Source: Glandiceps talaboti
Lineage: Eukaryota > Hemichordata > Enteropneusta > Spengelidae
Direction of reading: 5' to 3'
DNA length: 64,000 nt
NCBI RefSeq assembly: GCF_964340395.1
Contig: NC_135561.1
Span: forward strand, 19,639,740 to 19,703,739
Position 1 is the stretch's first letter, and each line of letters starts with the position of its first letter. Below the pieces are notes generated by a model that searched no databases, was not told where the DNA came from, and saw nothing but the letters and a program-made list of their open reading frames with translations. Shown here one piece after another: positions 49,633 to 59,963 of the stretch. Both the position numbers and the translations under genes were made by a program.

Positions 49633-52600
49633 GAAAAGTAAACAAAACAATGGGCCTACAAAGTCATCAATAATTGCTTCAAATTGCAGTGGTGTTCCAT
49701 TCATTCATTTGAAAGGGGCATTTGATTGAAATGGCACGGGTGGTTTAGGACCTGACTTGTGGTAAGGGTGGGTTAGGATCTGACTGGTGGTAAGGGTAGA
49801 AGATCTGACTGGTGGTAAGGGTGGTTTAGGACCTGACTTGTGGTCAGGGTGGGTTAGGATCTGACTATGGTGGTAAGGGTGGGTTAAGATCTGACTATGG
49901 TGGTAAGGGTGGGTTAGGATATGACTGGTGGTAAGGGTAGAAGATCTGACTGGTGGTAAGGGTGGGTTAAGATCTGACTGGTGGTAAGGGTGGGTTAGGA
50001 TCTGACTATGGTGGTAAGGGTGGGTTAGGATCTGACCATGGTGGTAAGGGTGGTTTAAGATCTGACTGGTGGTACGAGTGGGTTAGGATCTGACTATGGT
50101 GGTACATGTAAGGGTGGTTTAGGACCTGATTGGTGATAAGGGTGGTTTAAGACCTGACTATGGTGGTAAGGGTGGTTTAGGACCTGATTGGTGATAAGGG
50201 TGGTAAGGTGGTTTAGGACCTGACTATGAGGTAAGGGTCGGTGGTTCAGGACCTGTTTCTGTCGGTAAGGGTGGGTTAGGATCTGACTGATGGTAAGGGT
50301 GGGTTAGGACCTGACAGTGGTGGTAAGGGTGGGTTAGGATCTGACTGGTGGTAAGGGTTGGTTAGGATCTGACTGGTGGTAAGGGTTGGTTAGGATCTGA
50401 CTTGTGGTAAGGGTTGGTTACGATCTGACTGGTGGTAAGGGTGGGTTACGATCTGACTATGGTGGTGGGTACAAAAGGACATTGTTTCAGAAAATATTTT
50501 AATGACTTGTGCAGGACACAGTGGTTGTCAACCATTCAAACAAAGTCAACCCAAAAATATAAATTTTTCATGAATGACATATTTGAATATCAACATAAAT
50601 AACATAAATCAATACATGACCAAATACAGCTAAACATTTTGGTCAATGTCCATATTTATCAGTGATCAACAAATCACAATTTAAACATAAATCACCAACC
50701 ACATGCATTGTGGGATATAGCGCACATCTGCACATTCCAATAATAGCTATGTTAGCCTAAGGCTGTTTGCAGCTCAATGATGGTACTGTTTTCCCGAGCT
50801 GTGATCTCTGAAACTGATAGGTGCCATCTATGTACCATACACTACATCACCTGGTAGATTTAACTGTCAGATTACATGGACTGAATGTGTTGTCAGATCT
50901 GATCATACCTACATACTTGTTGGGTTGGAGGAATAGGCTACTGCAGCTGAGAGAGAAAGAGGTCAACCTGTCAAAAACTACTGAATGACAGTAGCCCCAT
51001 CTACAATGTACACGTAGGTCGTCCTACCTGAGGCAGTCCCAAGTCCTACCTGAGGTAGGATAGATTTGTGTCTACACGTAGGAAGGTTACAGCGGAGATG
51101 TCGCGCCTTCCGTCCTGACAGTACATAGGACGAAGTCAGGAGGGTTTCAGGAAACCTCTCAAAGGTGTCCTAAGTCAGGACGGTTTCAGGACAGGTTCAG
51201 GACGCGTTTGCGTCTACACGGACTTCAAACTATCCTAAATCCTACCTCAGGTAGGATTTTTAGTGCCGTGTAGACGGGGCAAGTGTTTCTGTGAAGGTCT
51301 ATAAATCGGTAAAATATAACAATGTCTGGAGTCCAGACATTTTACCTAGCACCCGCCCTAGAATGTTGGTCTAACGTACATGTATGACAACTCAATAAGA
51401 TTTCCCCTAGGACCTTCCCTAGAATTTTGGTCTAATATGTTTGACAACTACAACAATACAAGAGTTCCCTGTTCTATGTATTAGCATGTTCTACAACAGT
51501 GGCAGTAATACTGTATGACTAGGGCATGACAATGCATCCCACCAGAAGAAAATTTGGAACCCTCTAATCTTTGAAATGATTTACATGTACATGTATGAGT
51601 TGCTCAGGATACTAAATGGGTATGAACAATTAAACATTTTACCTGAATACAAGGATGGTTCAATAATCTTAACGATGATAGGATAGATAAATGCCTCAGA
51701 CTGTTTGCCTGACTGCCACCCAACTATTCCATCATAATTGAAGAATATCGACAGTCTTCCCTACTCCTGGGGAGAGTATGTATTCTTTCAAGGAAGCAAC
51801 TGTGGATGTAGTCAGACTATTGCTCATGTTTGTGACATTTTCTGCTACACCTTCACTTGCTTACGACCACAATGCACAGGCACTTGTGCAAATGCCCAGA
51901 GCATGCCACACTTGAACTTGCATGTCATTAGGGCCGGGTTATCTTATGAGGATTGCCCCATTTATGAAAATCAAGCACCTACAGAAAGACTGATAGTATG
52001 CATTTGGCCCATTGGGTCAGTTATGGTCAGTGCACATCAGCATGTCTAACTAATCTTTGACCTTGACTGAACTGATGATCCCAAACACTAATACTGATGA
52101 TATATGTGAAATATTTAGTCCAGCAAAGCAATATGAACGAATTGTTGGTTTATATCCCAACATTTTCTGAATGTAAAGTTATACCACACCGAAACCATAC
52201 AAATTATCAAGCTGGGATGACCCAAATACCTTTCGGATTTGATAGGGTACAAGGACACAGCACAACCCTGTGTCAACATGTCTGGACAAACCACTACAAA
52301 ACCAGCACCAACATCTACTTAAGTGATACTTCTAGAGAGTGTGACTACACCTTCATCACAAATACACAAACGTCTTATGAAATGAAAACGAACTTATCAA
52401 GAACACATATTTATTTCATGTGACATTGATTTTTTTAACGGATCTTTTCAGAAATAAATATTTCATGGGCTCTTCAAACCCTTAATAAATAGAACTTACA
52501 GTGCAAATTGACACTATGAATTATCCTACAACATTCATCATTTGGAGACACAAGTTTGTGATATTTTGTTAGTTTCACACACGAAAGGATTTATATTATA

Positions 52601-53230
52601 AATGGGTCAGAACAGGTAGTGATGGCACCGGTAAAATGGGTAAGGTCAAGGGTCGCGACCCAGAATAGGAAGAGGAATACGACAGCGATAATATTGTCAT
52701 TTTCGTGTCTCGTTGTATTCAAATCTACGAAAAGGAAACCATTAAATTCACTGTGAGAAAACAAATACACAATTTTACGGTAAAAAGTTATCAATGGACA
52801 TGTTAAAATCGGATGGGGATGCCTCGACGTGAGTTGTGTCATGGCGGCGGTACATTCATTATAATATGTGTAACGTTCAGTGGTTGTGTGTTTTAGATAG
52901 AAATGCATGGGTTTTTTAGCTAACCTGGACAGCCTTGCACAAAGTCTCAAGCTCTTCCTCGATCTTAAGCCTGTAATCTTTGGCAAGCTGGGCCTTTTTC
53001 TCTTCGTTTTTCGTCTTTTCTTCTATGCTGGATGTGACCCTCCATGCAGAACGTCTAGCTCCGACTACATTTTTGTAGGCAACCGACAGCAAGTTGCGCT
53101 CTTCCGAGCTGAGCACATCGACCGAATCTTCCGTCACCTGTTTCATTAGATCTGCCATATCATCGTACCGCTCCGACTGTTCGGCCAACTTGGCCCTCTC
53201 TATAAGCTCATCCTTATCAACCTTTGCCAT
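38247..53230 (-). CDS. 14-3-3 protein (14-3-3 A), complete, five coding exons, divergent paralogue
   Basis: Phosphoserine/threonine-binding dimeric adaptor. Coding exons on the minus strand: 53230-52925, 42392-42269, 40184-40021, 38951-38856, 38288-38247. All introns are GT-AG and the product is 243 aa (family usually 240-260). Residues 1-102 start [18 protein letters not shown] and include [19 protein letters not shown]. Phosphopeptide contacts are intact: Lys53, Arg60, Arg131-Tyr132 ([10 protein letters not shown]), Asn177 ([12 protein letters not shown]) and Asn228 (LRDNLT). The last exon encodes [13 protein letters not shown], a short acidic tail. Two regulatory positions differ from human zeta: Ser58 is Ala62 and Ser184 is Lys188 (NKHAKAC in place of NSPEKAC). 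It does not fall cleanly into the zeta or epsilon class by eye. The start gives the canonical N-terminus. Intron 1 is 10.5 kb; intron 4 is mostly minisatellite. It converges with MRTO4. Confidence 0.97.
38365..38795. repeat. 30-bp minisatellite filling 14-3-3 A intron 4
   Basis: The unit GTATTATCAGTCAGTGACAG plus ACCAATGACA is repeated about 14 times with C/T and A/G variants. It fills most of the 567-bp intron between coding exons 4 and 5. A 136-codon open frame of decapeptide repeats on the plus strand comes from the 30-bp period and is not a gene. Confidence 0.93.
40530..41165. repeat. Approximately 114-bp tandem repeat (6 copies) in 14-3-3 A intron 2
   Basis: The anchor phrase GGCTGTTGCTATGGGCGTGG recurs near 40548, 40664, 40778, 40892, 41007 and 41121. 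Between anchors come TTGCATACATTTTTTGAATG and a Leu/Ile-rich AT block. It runs directly into the (CA)n-hairpin dispersed repeat at 41165, and may be that element's 5' part. Confidence 0.85.
41165..41781 (+). repeat. Dispersed (CA)n-hairpin repeat, copy 2, most complete
   Basis: It has two or three internal units of about 130-140 bp (words ACCTAATTTGCATATCAGT, CCAATCTGCCCAGTAGTTT, TTTTTGACCAAAA). The body that follows is near-identical to window positions 1-120. Then come (CA)n, (GACA)n and the terminal hairpin TAGCACTACTG (41750-41760) against CAGTTGTGCTA (41769-41779). No protein coding. Near-identity with copy 1 implies recent dispersal. Confidence 0.8.
41840..42151 (+). repeat. Dispersed (CA)n-hairpin repeat, copy 3
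   Basis: A diverged partial copy directly downstream of copy 2, with CAGGCTAATCTGCCCAGTAG, a T-rich interruption, (CA)n at 42070-42104 and the hairpin at about 42119-42149. It lies 118 bp from 14-3-3 A exon 2. Confidence 0.75.
42780..42905 (-). mobile_element. Possible tRNA-derived SINE remnant
   Basis: On the minus strand, GTCGTGGTTACAGTAAGG followed about 25 bp later by GGGTTTAAGTCCCAC resembles A and B boxes of a degenerate tRNA-like head. It is not the same family as the 18665 SINE, and no tail was delimited. Confidence 0.4.
42906..45354. other. 14-3-3 A intron 1, part; no exon recognised
   Basis: AT-rich intron sequence with many TACATGTA/CATGTACATG palindromes and short GT-rich runs (about 44450-44515 and 44680-44763). 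Open frames across the GT runs are repeat readings. Confidence 0.5.
45355..45550. mobile_element. Diverged relative of the 11483-11732 MITE
   Basis: GTGCAATCCACGTTGCACAT, GCTCAGATGCAAAG and AACTACAGAATT align in order with TTGCAATCCAAACTGAGCAT, GCTCAGATGTAAAG and GACTATGGGATT of the earlier element. The right terminus is not clear. Confidence 0.5.
46846..46868. repeat. Solo terminus of the CAATCTGATTAAAATCTGATG element
   Basis: Matches the terminal inverted repeat of the element at 9167-9515. No opposite end is found nearby, so it is a fragment or solo end. Confidence 0.5.
47395..47945 (+). repeat. Dispersed (CA)n-hairpin repeat, copy 4, diverged
   Basis: Contains CCTAATTTGCATATCATTGA, CCAATCTGCCCAATTCTTTC, ACAATTTCCCACCTACACAA and an interrupted (CA)n. 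It ends with GTACTATTGAACC...GGTTCA-type hairpin halves and TTGTACTAAAG, matching copies 1-3 in order. It lies in 14-3-3 A intron 1. Confidence 0.7.
47946..49734. other. 14-3-3 A intron 1, part; nothing recognised
   Basis: AT-rich with a poly-C/(CA)n run at about 49588-49630. No exon-like segment with family motifs was seen. Confidence 0.5.
49735..50470. repeat. G-rich 28-bp minisatellite in 14-3-3 A intron 1
   Basis: The unit is close to GGTAAGGGTGGGTTAGGATC plus TGACTGGT, repeated about 25 times with variants (TATGGTGGT, TTTAGGACC). The plus strand has regularly spaced GG/GGG runs (GGTGGTAAGGGTGGG) that could form G-quadruplexes. The plus strand is the non-template for neighbouring MRTO4-direction transcription but the template for 14-3-3 A, so its RNA would be C-rich. 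Confidence 0.93.
50994..51280. mobile_element. 287-bp MITE with GCCCC(A/G)TCTACA termini
   Basis: The left end GCCCCATCTACAATGTACAC and right end GTGTAGACGGGGC are inverted. Inside, CCTACCTGAGG and CCTCAGGTAGG form further inverted pairs, with several CAGGACGG-type repeats near the middle. No target duplication could be set with certainty. Confidence 0.7.
51281..52924. other. 14-3-3 A intron 1, promoter-proximal part; two unsupported open frames
   Basis: Open frames on the plus strand at 51738-52049 (Cys-rich, 103 codons from a TTG) and 52097-52423 (108 codons) have no recognised motif, no ATG in good context and no splice partner. I treat them as chance. Confidence 0.45.
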
Positions 53231-53680
53231 ACTTAGATGTTTACTGAATATTAGCTAAACGCAGAAATCTAGCGCAAAACAGGACCTGGTTTCGAGGGTC
53301 GACAACGGTGGGCACTCCCAAAACACGTACATACACGACGTACTATGTCTAACGTCCAAAATTGTCATATCCTTCCACCGCGCACATGATATTTGTTTAG
53401 TCCATAAACAAATTATTTGCATCGTTCATTTATCGTATATTAAATAAAATAGCTATCAACAGCTCAGATACTCGACTCATCCCAGTTAATGTCTCAAAGA
53501 ATAGCAAATAATAAATTTATAGCGAACTATTTTGTATGAGCGCATCGATAAATAGTAGTAGGTAGCTACGCTTTCTGTGAAGTGGTTTTACCCTCGCGAT
53601 GACGTCACAGTTACTATAGTAGGCGAATGTCTATTGAGCTACCACTAGTACTAGTGTATATATATACTACTGTGAAGATC
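53231..53680 (-). promoter_or_regulatory. Promoter region of 14-3-3 A
   Basis: Upstream of the ATG at 53230 the sequence becomes relatively CpG-containing (CGTACATACACGACGTAC, CCACCGCGCAC). It holds a palindromic CRE TGACGTCA at 53600-53607 preceded by CCTCGCGA. A TATATATATA run is at about 53659-53668. The CRE is 370 bp from the ATG; the one upstream of 14-3-3 B is 409 bp away. The transcription start is not known. Confidence 0.5.
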
Positions 53681-54729
53681 ACGAAATGTGCCTACACAGT
53701 CAGCATTTAAAAGATTTTCGTGAATCTCATCCTAAATAATAAATACTTTACCTAAATTGCATTTTTCAGACAAACGAAATAAAATGATTAAACGAAAAAG
53801 GAAAGAGAAAGAAATAAACCAAATACCTAAAGTTAAAGTAGGAAGTCCGATTGAATTAAATAAACTAAACACGGTGTCAATGAACTATACACTGTCATTT
53901 ACATAACAAGAAATAAATAAATAAGAACATAAAGAAAGATATGTATGAAGCAGTAAACAAAATATAGCCGACACAAGTTTATTATATAACACGACTTGTT
54001 GAATATTGTATGGTTTCGATTCCTAATTTTCAACTTGAAGCAAACCGCTTTCCATCTCAATTTAAAAAAAAGAAACACTATAATAAATAAGTTCATTTGG
54101 TAATTATACATAACTGGTTTGTTGTTCTTTGACTGGTTATTTAGCAATACTCAAGTTCATTGTCACATCGTGACAATCGGAAGTCGGAAGACAATAGGAC
54201 TTGAGGTTCAGTCTAACACTTGGTGACGGATTTTATTACATTATTTTTGTATCGACTGATTATGTAACATGGAGACAAGAAACCATGTTGAAAACAAACA
54301 AACAAACCAACCAACCAACTAACAACTAACAACAAACAAACAAATAATCAAACAAACAAAACTATTTAAACAGAAACTATGAATAAACTAAAAAATATGA
54401 AAAAATAAACAAATGATCAACCGTGACAGAAATACACACGTTTATCAAAATTCCTGCAGGTAGGGTAAATGAAATTAAAATAAATACGTGAATAATTTGC
54501 TACCATTGATTATACCGGTATACACAGGTGGCCATGTATACATTTACATAAAACCAACATGAGATTTTAAACCTTTTACATTTCCTCATCTACGTTTCAA
54601 TTATCATTGTAAGTTTCCCTGTATACGTTTTAATATTTCGTAAACAAACGTAGATGTCGAGATGTCGAGCATGTGTTTATTTGGAGTGTTTTTGTAGAAA
54701 CGGTACCTAATATAATAAATTAATGTATA
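53681..54729. other. Intergenic; (AAAC)n-type microsatellite
   Basis: AT-rich, with AAAC/AACC/AACT short repeats at about 54295-54362. No gene seen. Confidence 0.6.
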
Positions 54730-56215
54730 AGGAAGCTCTCTGTGATCAATTAAGGTGGAGAGGGTCGGGGGAATACACTGGAGGGGGTCAGATTATGCAA
54801 AGTGGTTCTCGGGAAGAGTCATACTTTAGAAAATAGAAGCAGGGGGTTGGGGTCACATGTACATACGCTGTATTCATTATCTAAATTTGAATTATTTTGT
54901 GATTTTGGCATCTAACATGGCTGCCCAGTCAAATTGGTGTTGACAACCATGGAGTGAATCATTTGTTAATTGTGGTTTGAAAAGATGAGCAGGTTTCACA
55001 GATGAAGGGGAACAGTTGGGTAAGATACCCGGGGGGGGGGGGGGGCTACTCCCCTTAATATATGAGTATACGTATATGTGCCGCCCTTTGGGGTGCATTT
55101 TCTAGCCCTTTTGGTCTAAAATGGGGTGTCTTACCAAATCGTAATTGCCATTAATTGCCCAAAAATGTTGCCTCCTAAGGAAAATGTAGTTAGGTCTAAA
55201 CTTTCATCTTTTAGAAACCTGTAATGGTCTACAATGGGGTCTTGATTTTTGGTCAAAGTGGGTCTAAAATGGGGCCTTGGGTTTCCAGCACTGGCCACAC
55301 ACCCCTACCAGAGTTGGCCACTGGTACCGCCCCCGGGGTAAGATATTGGGGCTAATGTCGTGGAGTGGCGATGTTGACCTAGGTCCCGACAATGTCGGCA
55401 GTGCTCCCATTTAGTTTTGCCGGGGGAGTTCTGGCTTTCAGCTCTGCCAATTGGATTAAAAACACAAACCCCCTGTACACAAATTCTATGTGGTAGTAGC
55501 AATGGGAAACAACCAATGCCTTTAGATTATCAATGCATGGTGGCAGCTGTGGGATTGAATCCATACCATTGATTCTGGTACTTGAAGTGTCCCCTTAGCT
55601 TTTCCGTCTGATAGCATTTTACCCATTTAACAAAATATTTGAACAGAGGAAGGGTCTTTTTTTTTAAGGAAGAAAATTTAGGGAGGGTCACTTTTTAGAA
55701 AATGGAATTGGGGGAGGACCATATTTACACAACAGACCAGACTTGATTCCCCCCCCCCCCTTGTAATTACTCATTAAGGCTTCTTAACAGGAGCGAAGGG
55801 AACAGTGTAGTAAGATATACTGGGGGTAATATATGGTGCAAAGAATCGGAGAGGGGGCTGGGGGATGTTGACCTCAGTCCAAACATGTTGATAGTACACT
55901 GCTTTGTGAGTTCTGCATGGCATTCAGGTCTGCCACTTATAGATCCAAACAATTTGATTGATACTGTACCAGTGCCTTGATACGAATTCACTTTGGTGGT
56001 ACCGGTAGTAGTGGGAAACACCTAATGCCTTTAAAATTATCAATGTTGTCTTGGCAGCGGTGGGATAGCGTCCTTCTCATCGTGTCCCTTTTCACGTCTA
56101 ACAGATTTTTAACCCATATTTTTTAAATATTTGAAATGGGGAGGGTCATGTTTTAGAAAAATTAATTTGAGGGAAGGCCGTAGGTTCACATTTTACACAA
56201 CAGACCCCCCCCCCC
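54730..56215. repeat. Poly-C-bordered duplicated blocks of about 0.5 kb
   Basis: Two diverged direct copies lie at about 55335-55760 and 55800-56217. They share GTAAGATAT, GATGTTGACCT (55370 and 55864), TGGGAAAC...AATGCCTTTA...ATTATCAATG, AGGGTCA.TTTTAGAAAA and TTTACACAACAGACC, then C10-C12. The offset is 494-509 bp. A third partial block (54760-54860) has GGGGTCA and CATACTTTAGAAAATAG. The second copy of the 26478-26700 dispersed repeat lies at 55060-55340. No gene. Confidence 0.75.
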
Positions 56216-56221
56216 GCTCAC

Positions 56222-56340
56222 ATAGGCACACACACATACACACACACCTCGACGTTACACTTTCTTTCCGTTATTAGCATACATTCTCCATACTGCTGTA
56301 CTGTTCTCCTAACGACCTTCTTACGTGTCAGACAATTGTA

Positions 56341-56394
<54 letters not shown>

Positions 56395-56405
56395 TGGGGG
56401 GGGGG
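56222..56405. repeat. (CA)n and (GT)n G-run microsatellites
   Basis: A short interrupted CA run lies at 56225-56246. A 50-bp GT run at 56343-56392 is followed by a G-rich run. Confidence 0.95.
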
Positions 56406-56979
56406 CTGCACTCGGAAAGTGAATATATTTTTCATTGTACATGGCAATGGTACGTTACCTAGCTATTTACTCGTATTTTACTGATACATAAACTTTATTT
56501 TCTTGAATGATATGTGTCATATTGTCAATTATGTCATCCGGTTGTCGTGGCAACGACTTCCTGCTCCCACTTAACATCTCCACGTACGGCGTACATACGA
56601 TTTACGCACTGCAACCACGTCACAGTGTATTAGATAGTCTAGTTCCTATACGGTGTTGTTACGATTTACACCTCCACCCACAGGTTTATTAGTTAGAGAC
56701 TATGTTTGCATCCAGACTACATATTACAGAAACCAGAAGTTTCTCAAAATGTATAGTTTGTTCTAATTATTGAAAACTGATACACGAATAATACAGATAA
56801 ATAAAATCGAAAACAAACGACAATAAACAAAGGAATATAGGTAAAATAAGAAATAAGCCATTTATATTCACACGTCTGGTACGGTTTTAATCAGATCGGG
56901 GACAAGACACCCAAATACACTAAACTCGGACACTCGATCATTTGTGATGATTCGAAGTTCTGCCTTTGGTGAACACCCT

Positions 56980-57032
56980 ACCCCACCACCACCACCACCA
57001 CCACCAACACCACCACCACCACCACCGCCACC
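56980..57032. repeat. (CAC)n trinucleotide repeat
   Basis: About 16 CAC/ACC triplets with AAC and GCC interruptions. A plus-strand open frame reads it as poly-Pro, but no further gene evidence exists. Confidence 0.95.
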
Positions 57033-57879
57033 ATGGTCATGTTTTAGAGTAACGAAATTGACGGAGGGACATGTACACTCTTTAGCACGACGTTTATTAT
57101 ATGTCTATGGTTTGATATTTTATGCCTCTAAATGGCATTCTACACTGTCTTATTTTCAATTTTTTTCACCCTTGGAGTTGTCTCCTTCCAATGCATCATT
57201 GTACCATATGATTTTATATCTCCACTGTAGTGTAGGTGACAGAAGGGGTGGCTAAAATAATGCTTGAGTTTCAATTGGCGGGGCTTAACATTTTTTGAGA
57301 AGAGAGGGCCGGTGAGAGGAACTACACCATTTTTTTAACCGTAAATTGTGTACAAATTGCATGGGATAGTATCAAGATGACTAAATAAGTTCTATCTAAA
57401 CTCGACCTGAAATATTTTGCTATCATTATATATGGTTTGTTTTATCCTTGTCAAGCATTGTGAAAAAATGAAATCGACCTACTTACCCAATGTGATGGGT
57501 TAGGTTACCCGTTGACCAGAATTTTTTATTTTTTCTAACCTTACATATGATATTTAATTGCGTATGCTAAAATATATGTTATGTAAATTGCATGCATATT
57601 TATGTAAATTAGCACTTTTCTAAATTTTAAATGCAAGACAAAGTTCTGCCCCCTTGGCAATTTGGTCTGGCTACGGCCCTGAATTGCCAGGGGGGAGACA
57701 GCCAGGGTACAACAGCGATATAAGATACATATAGAGTCAGCAGTGTGCATGTACAGTCACTGTAGTGAACTATCCATTTAAATCGCGCATGCTAGGAATC
57801 GTCACGTAAATAATGATTTTAATAGCATCGCTATGTATTCAAAAAGTAGCTTTTTTTCTTTCTTTTTTCCAAAATCTCA

Positions 57880-57913
57880 GGGGGGGGGCAGCTGCCCCCT
57901 TGTCCCCCCCCCC
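57880..57913. repeat. G9-CAGCTG-C9 palindromic motif
   Basis: GGGGGGGGGCAGCTGCCCCC followed by TTGTCCCCCCCCC. The G run can pair with either C run around CAGCTG, giving a very stable hairpin. The nearby 57650-57700 segment (TTGGTCTGGCTACGGCCCTG) looks like an old mobile-element end. Confidence 0.65.
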
Positions 57914-59145
57914 GCAGGCTATGGTACAGCAATTTGGTAAGGCGAATTCAGAGCAACACCAAAAATTTGATTGAAAATATATTTTCCCTTGTCCTAGCAG
58001 TGGTCCACTGTTGCATCATGGGACTAAGCAGACATGCATAGATATTAGATGGTTGAGTAAATATTAATTATTATTTATCTGAAGGCATTGGAGTTGATGA
58101 ACAAGAGTTGAAGTTAGTTTTTCTTGGCAATTGCGCGAAATAGCAAATACATGTGATATGAAATCATGAAATTACCCCAGAACCCAAAGTATGGAAAAAT
58201 GACTTTATTTCGAATTCCTGGAGTGGCGTTCTGCTATTGGCTACAGAGAAATGATAGTGGTGAAAAATCTTTTTCACATGTGTTTAGTAATTATGTACTT
58301 GAACACTTGAATATTTTGTAACCAGAATCTAGTGTTTATAAAAGTTAGTTCTGCCATTATGAAAGAAAAATACCACTGAATTTAAACTTAATATAACTAT
58401 CGCAGCCTAATGATAAACTTACTAGTAAGTAAGTAAGTCAATGATCCTGATTATAAACGATAAACTCTTGGCCACAAAACTGTTAGATTGCACGTATTAT
58501 CACAAGTATGTGAGTCTGTAAAAGAAATACGGATATAGAAAGTTTTCTAAACTCTAAGAAGTAGGCCTACAATTACAGCCCGTATATATGTACTTAGTTA
58601 TGAAGGTTAGAAAATATGGTCGACATTTCACGGAAATCTACAAATTCTTCTTACCTGATAGTGTTCATACGTTTACTGTGCGAAATCAAAAGGTATACTA
58701 TGTAGTTAAGTGTGGGAATGCATTTTTATTGTTGTAAATCTCCATTAGACTTGTAAAAAGGTTGAGGTACTTGACTTAGCCTGCAGAGATTATCTCATCA
58801 TCTCTCGTGAGAAGATGAGAGATCTCGGTTTCGAAGCCACTGATAGCAGTTGGATAGCCTCTAGGCTAATCTCACTGAGGTTGGCTGTCACAAATGTTGA
58901 TTGTTTTAGTTTATTTTTTATTAAGCCCTGACAAAAACAAGTCTACATTACTTTATTTACGTTTGATTCTGAATAACTTGCTAGCAGAATCACAAGTCTC
59001 CTTCCTCCGTTATAGTTGTGCCTTTTGTGATACTGGGTGTGTGATATCGCAAAACATAACCATTCATTTTAATACCAATATTTATCTGTATCTGGATATT
59101 CTCATTCCTAGTGTATTTTTTAAATATGGAAATCGAGCCTGATCC
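57914..59145. other. Intergenic, no gene recognised
   Basis: Unique AT-rich sequence; a small inverted repeat (TCTCATCATCTCTC / GAGAAGATGAGAGA) lies near 58791-58822. No coding signal. Confidence 0.5.
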
Positions 59146-59151
59146 AAACAA

Positions 59152-59234
<83 letters not shown>

Positions 59235-59257
59235 GTAAATAAATAAATAAATAAATA
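59146..59257. repeat. (AAAT)n microsatellite
   Basis: About 27 AAAT units with one G interruption. The minus-strand open frame (Leu-Phe-Ile-Tyr repeats) is a reading of it. Confidence 0.97.
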
Positions 59258-59663
59258 ATATACATATATTCTAGAAATTGAATTGATATACGACAATCAT
59301 GTTACAAATTACTTCTACACTACCAATGAAGCAATCATTATGCGTGGGCAACAAGATATGACGTAATACACCCTCTTCGGTGACATCATATCCTGTTTTT
59401 GTGGTCAATTTGACGTCAGCAATACATGCATAATACAATTAATCTAATCTTTACCTTGCCTTCAATGATATCAAAACTGTAAAATACGTCATGTAGCTAG
59501 TTATTAACTGATTAGACGAAACCGAAATGAAACGACGCCTTTTTCAATTCCTCTTTTTTTACATCTTAAAAGCAAATCGAGTTTATCTTTCATGATATTT
59601 GTTTTTGTTAACAATATATGGTTTAATGTTTTAGTACAGAATGATGTGGATAGACGCTGAGAT

Positions 59664-59963
59664 ACGTCCACAGTCACTTATGGGCTAATATTCTATTCCA
59701 GGGTAATTATATTCTAGTCTAGGGTGATCATAATACAAAAAATGACGTTATTAGGTATACACGATATTTAAAAAAAAACGTTGCCGATGATAGCTCCGGA
59801 CAACTTCAGTATATTACTGAGCAATCATCGGCAACGGTATTTTTTAATATCGTATATACCTAATAACGTCATTATTTTGTATTATGATAATCTTAGACTA
59901 GAATATTGCCATCCTGGAATAGAATGTTAGCTCATATTATGTCATAAGTGACTGAGAATACGT
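59664..59963. mobile_element. 300-bp near-perfect foldback element (palindromic MITE)
   Basis: The two halves are inverted copies over almost the whole length. Matching words include CAGTCACTTATG, CTATTCCAGG, ATATTCTAGTCTA, CATAATACAAAA, ATGACGTTATTAGGTATA and CGTTGCCGATGAT. The turn lies near 59800-59815. Paired arms are about 140 bp at roughly 85-90 percent identity by eye. ACGT borders both ends. No coding capacity. Confidence 0.85.

Noticed and set aside
49735-50470. Interstitial telomere repeat
   Set aside because: GGGTTAGG occurs, but within a 28-bp unit; there is no run of TTAGGG.
51738-52049. Cys-rich secreted-protein-like frame
   Set aside because: Starts at a non-ATG codon, has no signal peptide or recognised cysteine pattern, and sits in an intron without splice partners.
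52591-52915. Extra exon of 14-3-3 A directly following exon 1
   Set aside because: The reading frame past 52925 stops after two codons (Val-Ser), and the exon ends at a GTTAGC donor; the next conserved exon is at 42392.
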